Notes: generated by a model from the sequence alone, not told the origin. A DNA stretch of 40,666 nucleotides from Myxococcota bacterium (GCA_018821305.1 JAHJMN010000058.1:1-40666), one strand, 5' to 3'. Numbered from the stretch's first letter, positions 1 to 7,729 are shown. Numbers and translations: made by a program.

Positions 1-89
1 ATATATTTATAATCTGGGCTTTTAGATTTATATGCAAAAGTCCACTTCACCCCAAAAGACAGATCTGACCATAAAAGTAATTTTTTAAG

Positions 90-1310
90 TCATCTGGAAA
101 ACATTATGTTATCCATTAAAAAATTCTGTTCGGAACCGGTGTTCTGGAAAGTAACCATATTAATCCATGATATTCCGTTGCAATCTGCCAAAACATCCGT
201 TGTAAACTCCTGCCACTGTTCAGTTACTGCTATCTCATGGGATGTGCATTCTCCTTCTTCCCCGGTTAAATGAAATATGAACGTTCCACTTCCGGAAACT
301 GAACGGATGCTGAACGAGAAATTATTGAAAGTAGTCGGAGGAAATTCTCTACGATAATAAAAGTGCATTCCTCCCCACTGCCTCATACCATCTATTTTAA
401 GGCATTTACCACTCTGACACCCCAGAACCGCTTCTTCCACGGGCAGATCATTCCAGCCAAGGGGGACCCAGCGTACCTGATCTATGCCACCCCACTCATC
501 AATATATATATCTGCAGGAGGAACAAACTCACAGAGTTCTTCAGATATATCAGGCAATTGTACAAACTGAGCACCCGTATCAAAATAATTTGATGAATCA
601 TCCAACCATAGAATCCCCATATCGCCCTGAATAATTTCTCCTGTAACAGAAGTCAGTCGAAAATATGCAAGATCAGTAGATTGGGGATCAGGTCCTCCCG
701 TAAGATGCCAGGCTCCTCCACTCCTCTCAAGATCAACCCACGTTTGAGTGCTTTCCAGCATAATTTCGGCTCGTCTGATACCCATGGCATGGTTTATAAA
801 AGCAACTCTAATATAGCCCCACTCATTCCAGTCATTTATCTGAACATGAATATTACCATTTACCGGGCACGGTACGGACCTCGCTACTGCGGCATCAAGA
901 CCACCCACGCCAAGAGATTCTGCCGATTCTGTTGATAGATCAAAATGAAAATGACTTCCTGCACAAATGGGATTGCCTTCCACAGGACACAAATCATGAA
1001 CCATCACAATTTCTTTTCCATAAATTGTGCTTACCTCCCAGCATTCTCCACAACTTTCCCCAAACGCTCCGTTTCGGGAGCCTCCGGCCCATGGTTCTGC
1101 AATCGCAGTGGTGAGCCCATTTAAAACAAAGGATGGCAAGACAGGAATTGTCCGATCAAATTCACACCAACCGCCGTTAGAAGCAGTATATGAAGTTGTC
1201 CTGAGATCTGTGCATGTTATATCGATGGGTTGCGAATTATAGTTATTACCTTTTTCAGAACTACAAGCAGTAATTAAGGATATGCAGATAATCAGTGTAC
1301 AGCGACACAT
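90..1310 (-). CDS. Expansin-like secreted lipoprotein with extra C-terminal beta-sandwich
   Basis: Predicted cell-surface, non-hydrolytic cell-wall-loosening protein. From the chosen start the protein has a short signal peptide ending in a lipobox (LITAC, Cys16). Residues about 38-150 resemble the double-psi beta-barrel of expansins: CGECWEV, MVHDLCP with an Asp at the catalytic-like position (106), and HFDLS at 122-126, a hallmark of the family. Residues about 155-255 fit the second, CBM63-like beta-sandwich domain. Residues about 260-406 form an additional Cys-containing module that looks like a carbohydrate-binding beta-sandwich (inference). I start at 1310 rather than at the upstream in-frame ATG at 1358, because AAAGGA lies just before 1310, the upstream start would overlap the preceding gene, and only this start gives a clean signal peptide. 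The gene begins 13 bases after the stop of the M15/ExtensinC gene, so they are probably co-transcribed. The family is known; the substrate (plant cellulose or bacterial peptidoglycan) cannot be told. Confidence 0.8.
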   Translation of the reverse strand: MCRCTLIICISLITACSSEKGNNYNSQPIDITCTDLRTTSYTASNGGWCEFDRTIPVLPSFVLNGLTTAIAEPWAGGSRNGAFGESCGECWEVSTIYGKEIVMVHDLCPVEGNPICAGSHFHFDLSTESAESLGVGGLDAAVARSVPCPVNGNIHVQINDWNEWGYIRVAFINHAMGIRRAEIMLESTQTWVDLERSGGAWHLTGGPDPQSTDLAYFRLTSVTGEIIQGDMGILWLDDSSNYFDTGAQFVQLPDISEELCEFVPPADIYIDEWGGIDQVRWVPLGWNDLPVEEAVLGCQSGKCLKIDGMRQWGGMHFYYRREFPPTTFNNFSFSIRSVSGSGTFIFHLTGEEGECTSHEIAVTEQWQEFTTDVLADCNGISWINMVTFQNTGSEQNFLMDNIMFSR

Positions 1311-1323
1311 GTCACAGGTCCTT

Positions 1324-2361
1324 TCAGTCCGCCTGATCCTTATTATCAATTGCATCATCTGGAGCAGGTTTCTTAATGGGAGTCTTTACAGGTTGTTTAG
1401 GAACAGATTTTCCATCAAGCCATGGATATCTTTTAGGAACAGGAAAATCCAATCGTTTAACATGATGGTAGGTTGAAAGCTTTTTTGTGTAGTATCGCCC
1501 AGCAAATCCATCTCTACGCCAGGTTTCTCCAGGAGTTGGACCTGATATATGAAAATGATCTCTGTGTCCATGATCATAATCAGGTGTGAGAATTCGGCGG
1601 AATATTGGAAATTGTTCTAACTCACAAGTGAGACGCCTGGCATTAACACCTTCGCTTTTGCCAACAGCCCCAACACAGTTTTTCTCATCCCCATAAACTC
1701 TGATCCAGTCACGCTTCATCACGAAAATTCTACCATTTTTCCCTCGAAGCACATAAATATCAATGGCATTTCCAGTTGCATGTCGAGAAAGACGCCTTGT
1801 TCCTGCAATTCTTGTATACCTGTAAATTGATGAATAGAGCACTTCATCGTATCCATATTTCAAAAATATTGGACCAGCCAGATAAAGTGAGAGGGCAAAA
1901 TGACATTCCATGAATAATTCTTTTTCACCCCAAATCCACCTGTAAGTAACTCCATTGATCACCGGATTTAAAAGTGTGACAGGATTTCCTATTCCACGTT
2001 TTTTTGGCCCGGGTTTATATGCAATTCCCAGACTCCTGAGAGTATTAAGGCATTGATTTCCCCAGAGATCCTTACTGATTGAATAAACACCTTTCTTTAG
2101 CTCGCCATATTTTATATTCCTTATATTTTGAAGAACATTTGTAGATGAGGTGTTTGCAACAGGCTTTGGCGGAACCACTTTTACCCCATTAACGACTACA
2201 GGTTCTGTATTGATTTCACCGGACCAGACCGGTGTAAGTGATGAAGTTTTCTTTGTAATGGAACCGGTCTTCACCGTAACCCAGTTTTTGCGAAATTTCT
2301 CTGTAAGTGATGGCCCAAGTTGCATTTGGAGGGCCATTAAAACTAATAAAAATTCATTCAT
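1324..2361 (-). CDS. ExtensinC / peptidase M15-like periplasmic protein
   Basis: Probable metal-dependent peptidoglycan or wall peptidase of the extensin-like C-terminal family, which shares the M15 (DD/LD-carboxypeptidase) fold. A hydrophobic N-terminus (about 20 residues) may direct export. A Pro/Lys/Val-rich linker follows. The conserved domain runs from about residue 95 to 295: a Cys near CLNTLRSLG, NPV, then SRHATGNAIDI, which matches the M15 SxHxxGxAxD zinc motif, and DYDHGHRDHFHI, which supplies the second His cluster. The tail is rich in Lys and Pro. It precedes the expansin gene by 13 bases in the same direction, so the two may act together on a polysaccharide or peptidoglycan wall. 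The RBS is weak. Function as an active enzyme is inferred from the intact motifs. Confidence 0.75.
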   Translation of the reverse strand: MNEFLLVLMALQMQLGPSLTEKFRKNWVTVKTGSITKKTSSLTPVWSGEINTEPVVVNGVKVVPPKPVANTSSTNVLQNIRNIKYGELKKGVYSISKDLWGNQCLNTLRSLGIAYKPGPKKRGIGNPVTLLNPVINGVTYRWIWGEKELFMECHFALSLYLAGPIFLKYGYDEVLYSSIYRYTRIAGTRRLSRHATGNAIDIYVLRGKNGRIFVMKRDWIRVYGDEKNCVGAVGKSEGVNARRLTCELEQFPIFRRILTPDYDHGHRDHFHISGPTPGETWRRDGFAGRYYTKKLSTYHHVKRLDFPVPKRYPWLDGKSVPKQPVKTPIKKPAPDDAIDNKDQAD

Positions 2362-2419
2362 TTTTAAGACCAGGCAGATCTGACTGCTTTAAATTGATTA
2401 CCAACTGCCGAAAAACAAA

Positions 2420-2454
2420 GAATATTCCCTGACTCTATAAAATCAGGAATATTC
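2420..2454 (-). terminator. Rho-independent terminator of queF
   Basis: An inverted repeat GAATATTCC(C)TGA / TCAGGAATATTC forms a stem of about 12 pairs with one bulge and a 10-base loop. Read on the minus strand it is followed directly by a T-rich run (TTTGTTTTT). It lies between the queF stop and the start of the M15-like gene, so it should end the queF transcript and separate the two units. Confidence 0.7.
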
Positions 2455-2469
2455 GCATTTGCCAAAATT

Positions 2470-2530
2470 GTTCGTGGCCTTTCAGGATTTTGAATAAAAT
2501 CTTTATCCAAGCGAATTTCAGGACACGAAC
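2470..2530 (-). repeat. Family A repeat, short degenerate copy
   Basis: A 61-base copy with perfect 7-base ends GTTCGTG / CACGAAC and the internal hairpin region GGATTTTGAATAAAATC. It is a diverged member of the short form of the intergenic family A described at 33577. Confidence 0.7.
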
Positions 2531-2578
2531 ATACTGGTCACTGGGGATTATAGTACACGGTTTTTAATAGTGCAAATG

Positions 2579-2944
2579 TTACGCTTTTTTACGAAGATCT
2601 CTTTCAACTGTAACAACTGTACGAACGCCGCCACGGATATTGAAATCGCCTCGCACTTTAATATAAAGGGGCTCAAGAGCAGAAACAAGGTCGTCACATA
2701 TCCTGTTTGTCACATCTTCATGGAAAGCACCTTCATTTCGATAACTCCATAAGTAAAGTTTAAGGCTTTTAAGTTCCACACATAACTTCTCAGGAATGTA
2801 GTCAATAAATATTTTTGCAAAATCTGGTTGACCGGTAACAGGACACAATGCAGTAAATTCATCCGTATCGATGGATATCAGATATTCACGGCCAGGTCTT
2901 GGATTTGGAAACGTTTCGAAATCTTTAGATGGTTTTGTCGACAT
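2579..2944 (-). CDS. queF: NADPH-dependent 7-cyano-7-deazaguanine reductase (QueF)
   Basis: Reduces preQ0 to preQ1 in the cytoplasm, the committed nitrile reduction of queuosine tRNA modification. At 121 residues it is the short, single-domain (YkvM-type) form. Diagnostic residues are present: the nucleophilic Cys34 in TALCPVTGQPDF, Asp41, the QueF motif ELKSLKLY (57-64), and the Glu/His pair in GAFHED (73-77). No other queuosine gene is in the window, so it is a single-gene unit bounded by a terminator downstream and a long leader upstream. Start chosen at the only well-placed ATG; the RBS is a modest AAAGTGA. Confidence 0.95.
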   Translation of the reverse strand: MSTKPSKDFETFPNPRPGREYLISIDTDEFTALCPVTGQPDFAKIFIDYIPEKLCVELKSLKLYLWSYRNEGAFHEDVTNRICDDLVSALEPLYIKVRGDFNIRGGVRTVVTVERDLRKKA

Positions 2945-3114
2945 AAAAAATCACTTTCTTGAAAAATATATTTTTGCATTCATTTGTATGAATAGAACCG
3001 TTGGTTCTGGAACTGAAACCTATTTCAGCCTTAAGAATCGAAAAACTGAATCTGTTTTGGGTTTGCTTCGGTTTATTTTAGAAAACAAAAACAATCGTAT
3101 CGATACCGAAAAAC

Positions 3115-3143
3115 GATTTAATTGCAAACTTAAACTGTGTCAA
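3115..3143 (-). promoter_or_regulatory. Candidate sigma70-type promoter of queF
   Basis: On the minus strand TTGACA (3143-3138) is followed after 17 bases by TAAATC (3120-3115). The -35 is a perfect match and the -10 is weak. It would give a leader of roughly 165 bases that contains two small hairpins (an AGAACC/GGTTCT stem near 2995-3009 and a CTGAAA/TTTCAG stem just beyond). I cannot match the leader to a known preQ1 riboswitch. Confidence 0.35.
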
Positions 3144-3222
3144 GGCTCTGGTAAGTTTTTTTTTTTTGTTACTGTCCTGAAATACAGGTTTTCAAATTTT
3201 TTGCCCAATTTTTGCTCAGGAC

Positions 3223-3312
3223 TTTCACTGTTTTCAAAGAAAACAGTTGTCGTCTAAGCGAATTGCGTAGCAAATCGGCATGCGGGACGATTTCCTGCGG
3301 AAATACGTTTTA
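3223..3312. repeat. Family C nested palindromic element, copy 1 (90 bases)
   Basis: Inserted inside the family A copy. It has two hairpins: ACTGTTTTC-AAA-GAAAACAGT and ATTTCC-TGC-GGAAAT, with an extra imperfect palindrome (CGAATTGCGTAGCAAATCG) between them that copy 2 lacks. It is flanked by a possible three-base direct repeat GAC/GAC, absent from uninterrupted A copies, which suggests target-site duplication. Confidence 0.75.
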
Positions 3313-3353
3313 GACAGTAACCGCAAGGTGTTGAATTTATTGTAGTGGCCTGT

Positions 3354-3416
3354 CTCTCACTGTTTTCAATGAAAACAGTTGCCGACTTTGACGATTTCCT
3401 TCGGAAATACGTCTTA
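3354..3416. repeat. Family C nested palindromic element, copy 2 (63 bases)
   Basis: Second insertion in the same A copy and the same orientation as copy 1. Shares TCACTGTTTTCAA, GAAAACAGTTG, GACGATTTCC and CGGAAATACGT with it; the first hairpin keeps its nine-pair stem while the loop changes from AAA to AAT. It is flanked by a possible two-base repeat GT/GT. Confidence 0.75.
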
Positions 3417-3465
3417 GTTAGGATTTTTAATAAAATCCTTCGCGAAGCGAATTACAGGACACGAA

Positions 3466-5196
3466 CTATTTTGAAGAAGCGGAATTTAGTTCCTTCAACC
3501 TTTTTTTAGCGGCAGGAATCTGAAGAGCATCAGGATAATTTTTCAAGAAAGATGTCAAAGCTTTTTTCTCACTTCCCGTAGCCCCCTGCTTTCTGTATAC
3601 CCTTACGAGTCCCCAGGCGGCTTCTTTTGCAAGACTTCCCTTTGGTGAACTATTGAGATATTTAAGATAGTTAATGCGGGCGGAGCCAGGGTCATTTAGT
3701 TGTTCCAATTGTATTTCACCTATACTTACAAGACTGACAACAGAAAGACTATGATACGGATAGGCAGCAATTAATTTTTTGTATACTGACACCGCTTCAT
3801 TCCAGTTTTTTCTCAATTTCAACTTCCGGGCTTCACGGAAGAGTTCAAGGGCTGTAAATTCCTTATTCCTTATTGATTTTTCCACAACGGGGATATCATC
3901 TTCTATTTGACTTATCATTATTGGTGGAATTTTTTGCTCTTTGGGGTTTTCTATTCTCTGATTTTGAACGGGGACAGGTCGAACTATTTTCTTTGTTCCT
4001 GTTTTTTTATCCTTATCCTGGTTTTTCTTAACAATATTTTTCACATCAAGCGGTGCAAAAACTGGAAAATCATCTCCAGTTTCTGGCTCTTTAGTTTTCT
4101 TTTCAATATTACCTGCGTACCTTGAAGCAGTCTCCATTTTCAACTGTGCGCTGATAAAATTTCTTCCTTCACGTATTTCAATACTTTTCTCCCAGTCTTC
4201 GTGACCATCAAGACTCATTCTTAAAGTTCGAACTCCCGTTTTCAGTGTAACGACCATAGGGGTGTAACCAATACTCATGCCATCATGGATAACTCTGGCC
4301 CCTGGAGGTGTACTTTCCAACTCCAGTTTTCCATTGCTTGATTCTGAAAACTTCTCTGCCAGCCTCAGCCGGATAGATAGTTTGGATAACTCATTTTCTT
4401 CAATACTGGCTACTTTCATATCTGACGTACTTAGCGTCATCGAACTGGAAACCAGAACACCAACTTCATCTTTTTTAGCAACCTTTACTTTTCCCCGTAA
4501 CACGGTTATCCTGTCAGTATCACTTTCATGTCTTACTTCAAATATTGTTCCTACAACAACAATTCTTGAATTTTTTGTCCTCACAACAAACAGAGGATCC
4601 CCGGATTTCCTATCGACAACATTCAAAATATTGCCCTTATTAATGTGCACAACCACTTTTTCTACCGAATTTTCTGAAACTGTAATCTCACTACCGGGAT
4701 AAATAAGAATTCGAGAAATCCCACCGACGGTAATGACTGCTGGTGTTTTATTTGTTGTGATTTTTGTCCCTGCTGTAACAGTTTCCCCCGTAGAGGACAA
4801 TGACATATCCGAAATCAACAGTACTCTTCCATCTTTAGCTTTGACCCCAGGTAAAAACTTTAAAATTGCAAAACTCGTGATTACAATGCCAATAATTGCG
4901 GCTGCTATCAGGAAATATTTTTTATTCTCTACTTTTTTTCGAGAAGTTTTATCATTTACTTCAACAGGGGCCTCAAGTTTTCCAAGAACATCATTTATTA
5001 TACTTCGCCTTGTAACATCATCCACCGGAATTAAGGGGAGATTCCCGTCTTCAAGATTCAATTCTAAAAAAAGCAGCTCATCCACTCGACACTCAGAACA
5101 TGTATTTTTGTGGTTTTTATATTCTGAAGATTGTGCAGAATTCTTTCGTATAAGATCCTGAAAATCATCACATTTAGGATTATTCTTAGTCCACAT
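3466..5196 (-). CDS. Anti-sigma-like FecR/PEGA/TPR inner-membrane protein
   Basis: Predicted single-pass membrane regulator, partner of the ECF sigma factor whose gene it overlaps by 11 bases. The N-terminal cytoplasmic part holds HKNTCSEC (His29-x3-Cys33-x2-Cys36), the zinc-binding anti-sigma signature. A transmembrane helix lies at about 92-115. The periplasmic part has a FecR-like domain (about 120-255, ending near FEVRHESDTDRITVLRGKV), a PEGA domain (about 290-350, STPPGARVIHDGMSIGYTP), a Lys/Pro-rich linker, and a TPR/YbgF-like C-terminus (about 445-570) with a NYP repeat end. The start ATG lies within the end of the sigma gene, suggesting translational coupling. The stop codon TAG is contributed by the abutting family A repeat, so the original C-terminus may have been altered. 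The role as anti-sigma is inferred from motif and context. Confidence 0.8.
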   Translation of the reverse strand: MWTKNNPKCDDFQDLIRKNSAQSSEYKNHKNTCSECRVDELLFLELNLEDGNLPLIPVDDVTRRSIINDVLGKLEAPVEVNDKTSRKKVENKKYFLIAAAIIGIVITSFAILKFLPGVKAKDGRVLLISDMSLSSTGETVTAGTKITTNKTPAVITVGGISRILIYPGSEITVSENSVEKVVVHINKGNILNVVDRKSGDPLFVVRTKNSRIVVVGTIFEVRHESDTDRITVLRGKVKVAKKDEVGVLVSSSMTLSTSDMKVASIEENELSKLSIRLRLAEKFSESSNGKLELESTPPGARVIHDGMSIGYTPMVVTLKTGVRTLRMSLDGHEDWEKSIEIREGRNFISAQLKMETASRYAGNIEKKTKEPETGDDFPVFAPLDVKNIVKKNQDKDKKTGTKKIVRPVPVQNQRIENPKEQKIPPIMISQIEDDIPVVEKSIRNKEFTALELFREARKLKLRKNWNEAVSVYKKLIAAYPYHSLSVVSLVSIGEIQLEQLNDPGSARINYLKYLNSSPKGSLAKEAAWGLVRVYRKQGATGSEKKALTSFLKNYPDALQIPAAKKRLKELNSASSK

Positions 5197-5824
5197 AATC
5201 TGACTCCTTTACCCAGTGCGAAAGAACAGGATCTGATTGAATCATCCGCAGGAGTTTTGCCTTTCCCGTTTTAAGACGATCCTTGACTGTATTCAGAGGA
5301 GCCCCAGTGATATCTGCAATCTCCTCCATCGAATACTCTCCTGCAAAACGCATAACGCACACAACACGCTGATTTTCCGGTAATTTCACTAGAAGCTTCT
5401 GAAGTGCGGCCTTGATTTCACTTCCGGACAACAATTGAAAGGCCTTACATTCAATAACACCTTCAGGATCTTCTAGAAAAACGGGATCTTTTTGTTTTCT
5501 ATTATTGAAAAACCTCATGGCAGTACGAATGACTATTCGATCTGCCCAGGTATCAAGAGTGCTTTCACCTCGAAAATTATGGAGTGACTTTAAGATCTCG
5601 ATCAGAGAATTCTGTATTATATCATCCATATCTCTGTCAGAAGAAGCCAAATACCAGACTCGAGTCCGTACCCGTTCAAAAAGTTTTTCCGCTACCTGCC
5701 GCCGGGCTGCTGAATCACCAGAAGCAGCTCTGTGTGCTAAAAGTGCATCGTTTTCTCTTATTTTCTCAATCGTACTGATTTCAGTCATATAAGTACCGCG
5801 ATAGATTTCCCATTCAAAGGCCAT
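5186..5824 (-). CDS. ECF-subfamily RNA polymerase sigma factor
   Basis: Directs RNA polymerase to a stress or envelope regulon. Region sigma2 is recognisable at about 40-105 (DMDDIIQNSLIEILKSLHNF, then FRGESTLDTWADRIVIRTA), and sigma4 at about 135-195 (LPENQRVVCVMRFAGEYSMEEIADITGAPLNTVKDRL), with the expected helix-turn-helix. Length 212 fits the family. An alternative start at Met13 (5788) would remove an N-terminal extension not typical of ECF factors; neither start has a strong RBS. The last 11 bases overlap the FecR/anti-sigma gene, which is the usual sigma/anti-sigma pairing. The gene upstream is an outer-membrane protein separated by 133 bases that contain a family A remnant. Confidence 0.9.
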   Translation of the reverse strand: MAFEWEIYRGTYMTEISTIEKIRENDALLAHRAASGDSAARRQVAEKLFERVRTRVWYLASSDRDMDDIIQNSLIEILKSLHNFRGESTLDTWADRIVIRTAMRFFNNRKQKDPVFLEDPEGVIECKAFQLLSGSEIKAALQKLLVKLPENQRVVCVMRFAGEYSMEEIADITGAPLNTVKDRLKTGKAKLLRMIQSDPVLSHWVKESDYVD

Positions 5825-5837
5825 CTCTATGCTTTTT

Positions 5838-5866
5838 GTTCGTGTCCTTAAAATTCAATTTTATCA
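5838..5866 (+). repeat. Family A remnant
   Basis: GTTCGTGTCCTTAAAATTCAATTTTATC resembles the first third of family A with the GC-rich TTCGCTTCGCGAAG block missing. It lies just upstream of the sigma-factor start. It is short, so the assignment is tentative. Confidence 0.4.
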
Positions 5867-5957
5867 AATTTGAGCATGTTTACAAAAATCTGGAAAATCT
5901 GCATTAGAGAACATTGACTATTTAGTGCAATTTGAAGGAAAAATGGATGGAAATTTA

Positions 5958-6992
5958 TCAGAAAAAATTCATGGAAAATGTAAAACCGATAGATGGCATA
6001 ATTTTATTATATCCTCCAAGGGTTTCTGAAATATAAACCAGGTTATAATTTTGCCCATACGCTGTGTAATAATAATTTATCAATGGGACTTCAACGCCCA
6101 GATGAAGTGCTAATCGATAGTTTTTTTTCACAGACACACCCAAATCAAGGCCTGCAGTCCAGAAAAATGCAAAATTTCCTTTAGATGGTTTAGTATTTAT
6201 AAGTGGGCTTGAAGTTTTTGTTTCAACAGTAAAAAGATCGAAGTTAAACCCTGTGAATGGGATTACAAAAAACTGTTTGTAATTAAAAAATGCTCGAACA
6301 TCTATAGAAAATGGATGTCGCTCAATCTTAAGATTTACGAGTTGGCCTTCCTCCTTCAGTGTATTGACAATTGAAAAACCTCCTCCGATACCAATGAATT
6401 TCCACACTTGGCCATAAAACCCAAATGTAAAAGAATATACAGAAGGATTGGCTTTATTATAATTAGAAACTTTATTAATTATGTCTATTGCCACTGGGGA
6501 TTCGTTTTTTTTCTTTCGTTTAGGTACCCGTACCTTTATTTCACTTGTTCCTTGAAATACTGCAGATATCTTTTTCGATGACATATCAAGTACTTTAAGA
6601 GCACTTCCTATGATAATTGTCGCTATCTCAAGTTTTTCTTCTAAGGTTGAACCATCAAGATTTCTTGAAAAATAGTTTATTTTTTTATCTTTAATAAGGA
6701 ATATGTCTAACTTTTCAGTGTTTTTTCCGGAAAAGAAAATCAACAAACGAAATCCATTTACCACCGATGGTATTTCGCCCCGTCGCAATTGTTCAAGGAA
6801 GGCCACTCCTTTTGCTTCACGCCATATAACTTCAATTCTTATTTTTTCAGAGGCAAATTGTTCCCGAATAAGTGAGTTGATTTTCTGATACTTTTCCGCA
6901 TCAGACTTAACTGCAATAATGCCTACCCGGTGCTTTGCATCAGGGGCAATCTGGCTTACAAGCAAAGATAATAGAAAAACTACTCCGGTCAA
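5958..6992 (-). CDS. Predicted outer-membrane beta-barrel protein, unknown function
   Basis: Not recognised as a named family. It has a hydrophobic signal-like N-terminus (about 18 residues), a mixed alpha/beta region (about 20-150), a basic linker (KRKKKNE, near 170), and a C-terminal half with alternating aromatic/hydrophobic strands that ends in FTFSMNFF, a C-terminal Phe typical of barrel proteins recognised by BamA. It is first in a probable unit with the ECF sigma and FecR genes, so it may be envelope machinery or a sensor input for that pair (inference). The start at 6992 lies just inside the end of a gap occupied by a family A copy; an upstream RBS is not obvious. Confidence 0.6.
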   Translation of the reverse strand: MTGVVFLLSLLVSQIAPDAKHRVGIIAVKSDAEKYQKINSLIREQFASEKIRIEVIWREAKGVAFLEQLRRGEIPSVVNGFRLLIFFSGKNTEKLDIFLIKDKKINYFSRNLDGSTLEEKLEIATIIIGSALKVLDMSSKKISAVFQGTSEIKVRVPKRKKKNESPVAIDIINKVSNYNKANPSVYSFTFGFYGQVWKFIGIGGGFSIVNTLKEEGQLVNLKIERHPFSIDVRAFFNYKQFFVIPFTGFNFDLFTVETKTSSPLINTKPSKGNFAFFWTAGLDLGVSVKKNYRLALHLGVEVPLINYYYTAYGQNYNLVYISETLGGYNKIMPSIGFTFSMNFF

Positions 6993-7016
6993 TGTCCACT
7001 TTCCAGAAGATTTTTC

Positions 7017-7071
7017 AGTTCGTGTCCTGTAATTCGCTTCGCGAAGGATTTTCGGACAAATTCTAAATCAC
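7017..7071 (+). repeat. Family A repeat, short variant copy
   Basis: Begins AGTTCGTGTCCTGTAATTCG, keeps CTTCGCGAAGGATTTT, then diverges to CGGACAAATTCTAAATCACT. The same alternative middle (TTTTCGGA) occurs in the copy at 15624, so this is a sub-family rather than random decay. It lies in the divergent gap between the outer-membrane protein and macro-domain genes. Confidence 0.7.
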
Positions 7072-7183
7072 TTCAGTATTAACATTTCGTGTCTGGAAAT
7101 AAAGAACTGATTTCACCATGAAATAATTACAAATAGGACTTTCTGACATATTTCTACGGAAAGTATTTGACAAGTTGTTGGAA

Positions 7184-7729
7184 ATGAATACATTTCGGGC
7201 CATGAGTAATCGAATTTCCTTTACAGTTGAACTTAATTTTAAAAATTGCAGCATTCTTGATTTAAGCGTAGATGCCATATGCTGTCCAACATCAACTCAG
7301 GGGCTCATGAGTCAGGGACCATCCCTCTTAATAAAAGAAACTGGTGGCGATGTAATCGAAACAGAAATTCTTGACATAGCCCCCCTTGCAATTGGAGCCG
7401 CTGCAGTAACCACTTCCGGGTCATTGTCAAATGCAGCTCACGTAATTCATTGTCCTAATCGAATGGAAGATTCAAATCTTGCAAGAATCGAACACATTCG
7501 ATTAAGCGTTCGTGCGGCTCTTGTTGCTTCTAATTTTTACAAATATGACACGTTAGCAATTCCAGTTCCCGGTCCCTGTGCAAAACTTATAACCATGAAG
7601 GAAATTGCCAGGGCAATGATCGATGAAATACGGAATTTCCGGGAGACCCCACCATCGGTAGTTTACCTTGTAGATCCTGATATCGAAATGGTAAGAGCAT
7701 GGGAAGGTTACGCATTCCCTCAAAAATAA
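7184..7729 (+). CDS. Stand-alone macro-domain protein
   Basis: A single macro domain (about 180 residues) that should bind ADP-ribose or related nucleotides, and may remove ADP-ribose from targets. The family pattern is visible: VDAICCPTSTQG in place of the usual DAIVNAAN, GPSLLIKETGGDVIETEI, then SGSLSNAAHVIHCPN, which matches the L..A..VIH strand. The Asn of the NAAN motif is replaced by Ser/Thr residues, so hydrolase activity is uncertain while ligand binding is likely. I take ATG at 7184; TTG at 7175 and ATG at 7202 are alternatives. No partner ADP-ribosyltransferase is nearby. Confidence 0.75.
   Translation: MNTFRAMSNRISFTVELNFKNCSILDLSVDAICCPTSTQGLMSQGPSLLIKETGGDVIETEILDIAPLAIGAAAVTTSGSLSNAAHVIHCPNRMEDSNLARIEHIRLSVRAALVASNFYKYDTLAIPVPGPCAKLITMKEIARAMIDEIRNFRETPPSVVYLVDPDIEMVRAWEGYAFPQK

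Larger units (their letters stand above)
3168..3466 (-). repeat. Family A repeat, full-length copy split by two family C insertions
   Basis: Removing 3223-3315 and 3354-3418 leaves a sequence of about 141 bases that matches the other full-length family A copies: GTTACTGTCCTGAAATAC at one end, CGCAAGGTGTTGAATTTATTGTAGTGGCCTGT in parts in the middle, then the GGATTTTTAATAAAATCC hairpin, TTCGCGAAGCGAATTACAG and GGACACGAAC. The last bases contribute to the TAG stop codon of the FecR gene at 3466-3468. This copy fills most of the 2945-3465 gap; no gene is seen there. Confidence 0.85.

Noticed and set aside
1-89. Possible end of another gene at the left edge
   Set aside because: About 28 open codons on the minus strand look vaguely like a barrel strand, but no start codon or RBS can be assigned, so no call is made.
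2871-3257. Open frame of 128 codons on the plus strand overlapping queF and the family A copy
   Set aside because: It crosses the queF start, the queF leader and repeat DNA, and its product looks like translated non-coding AT-rich sequence.
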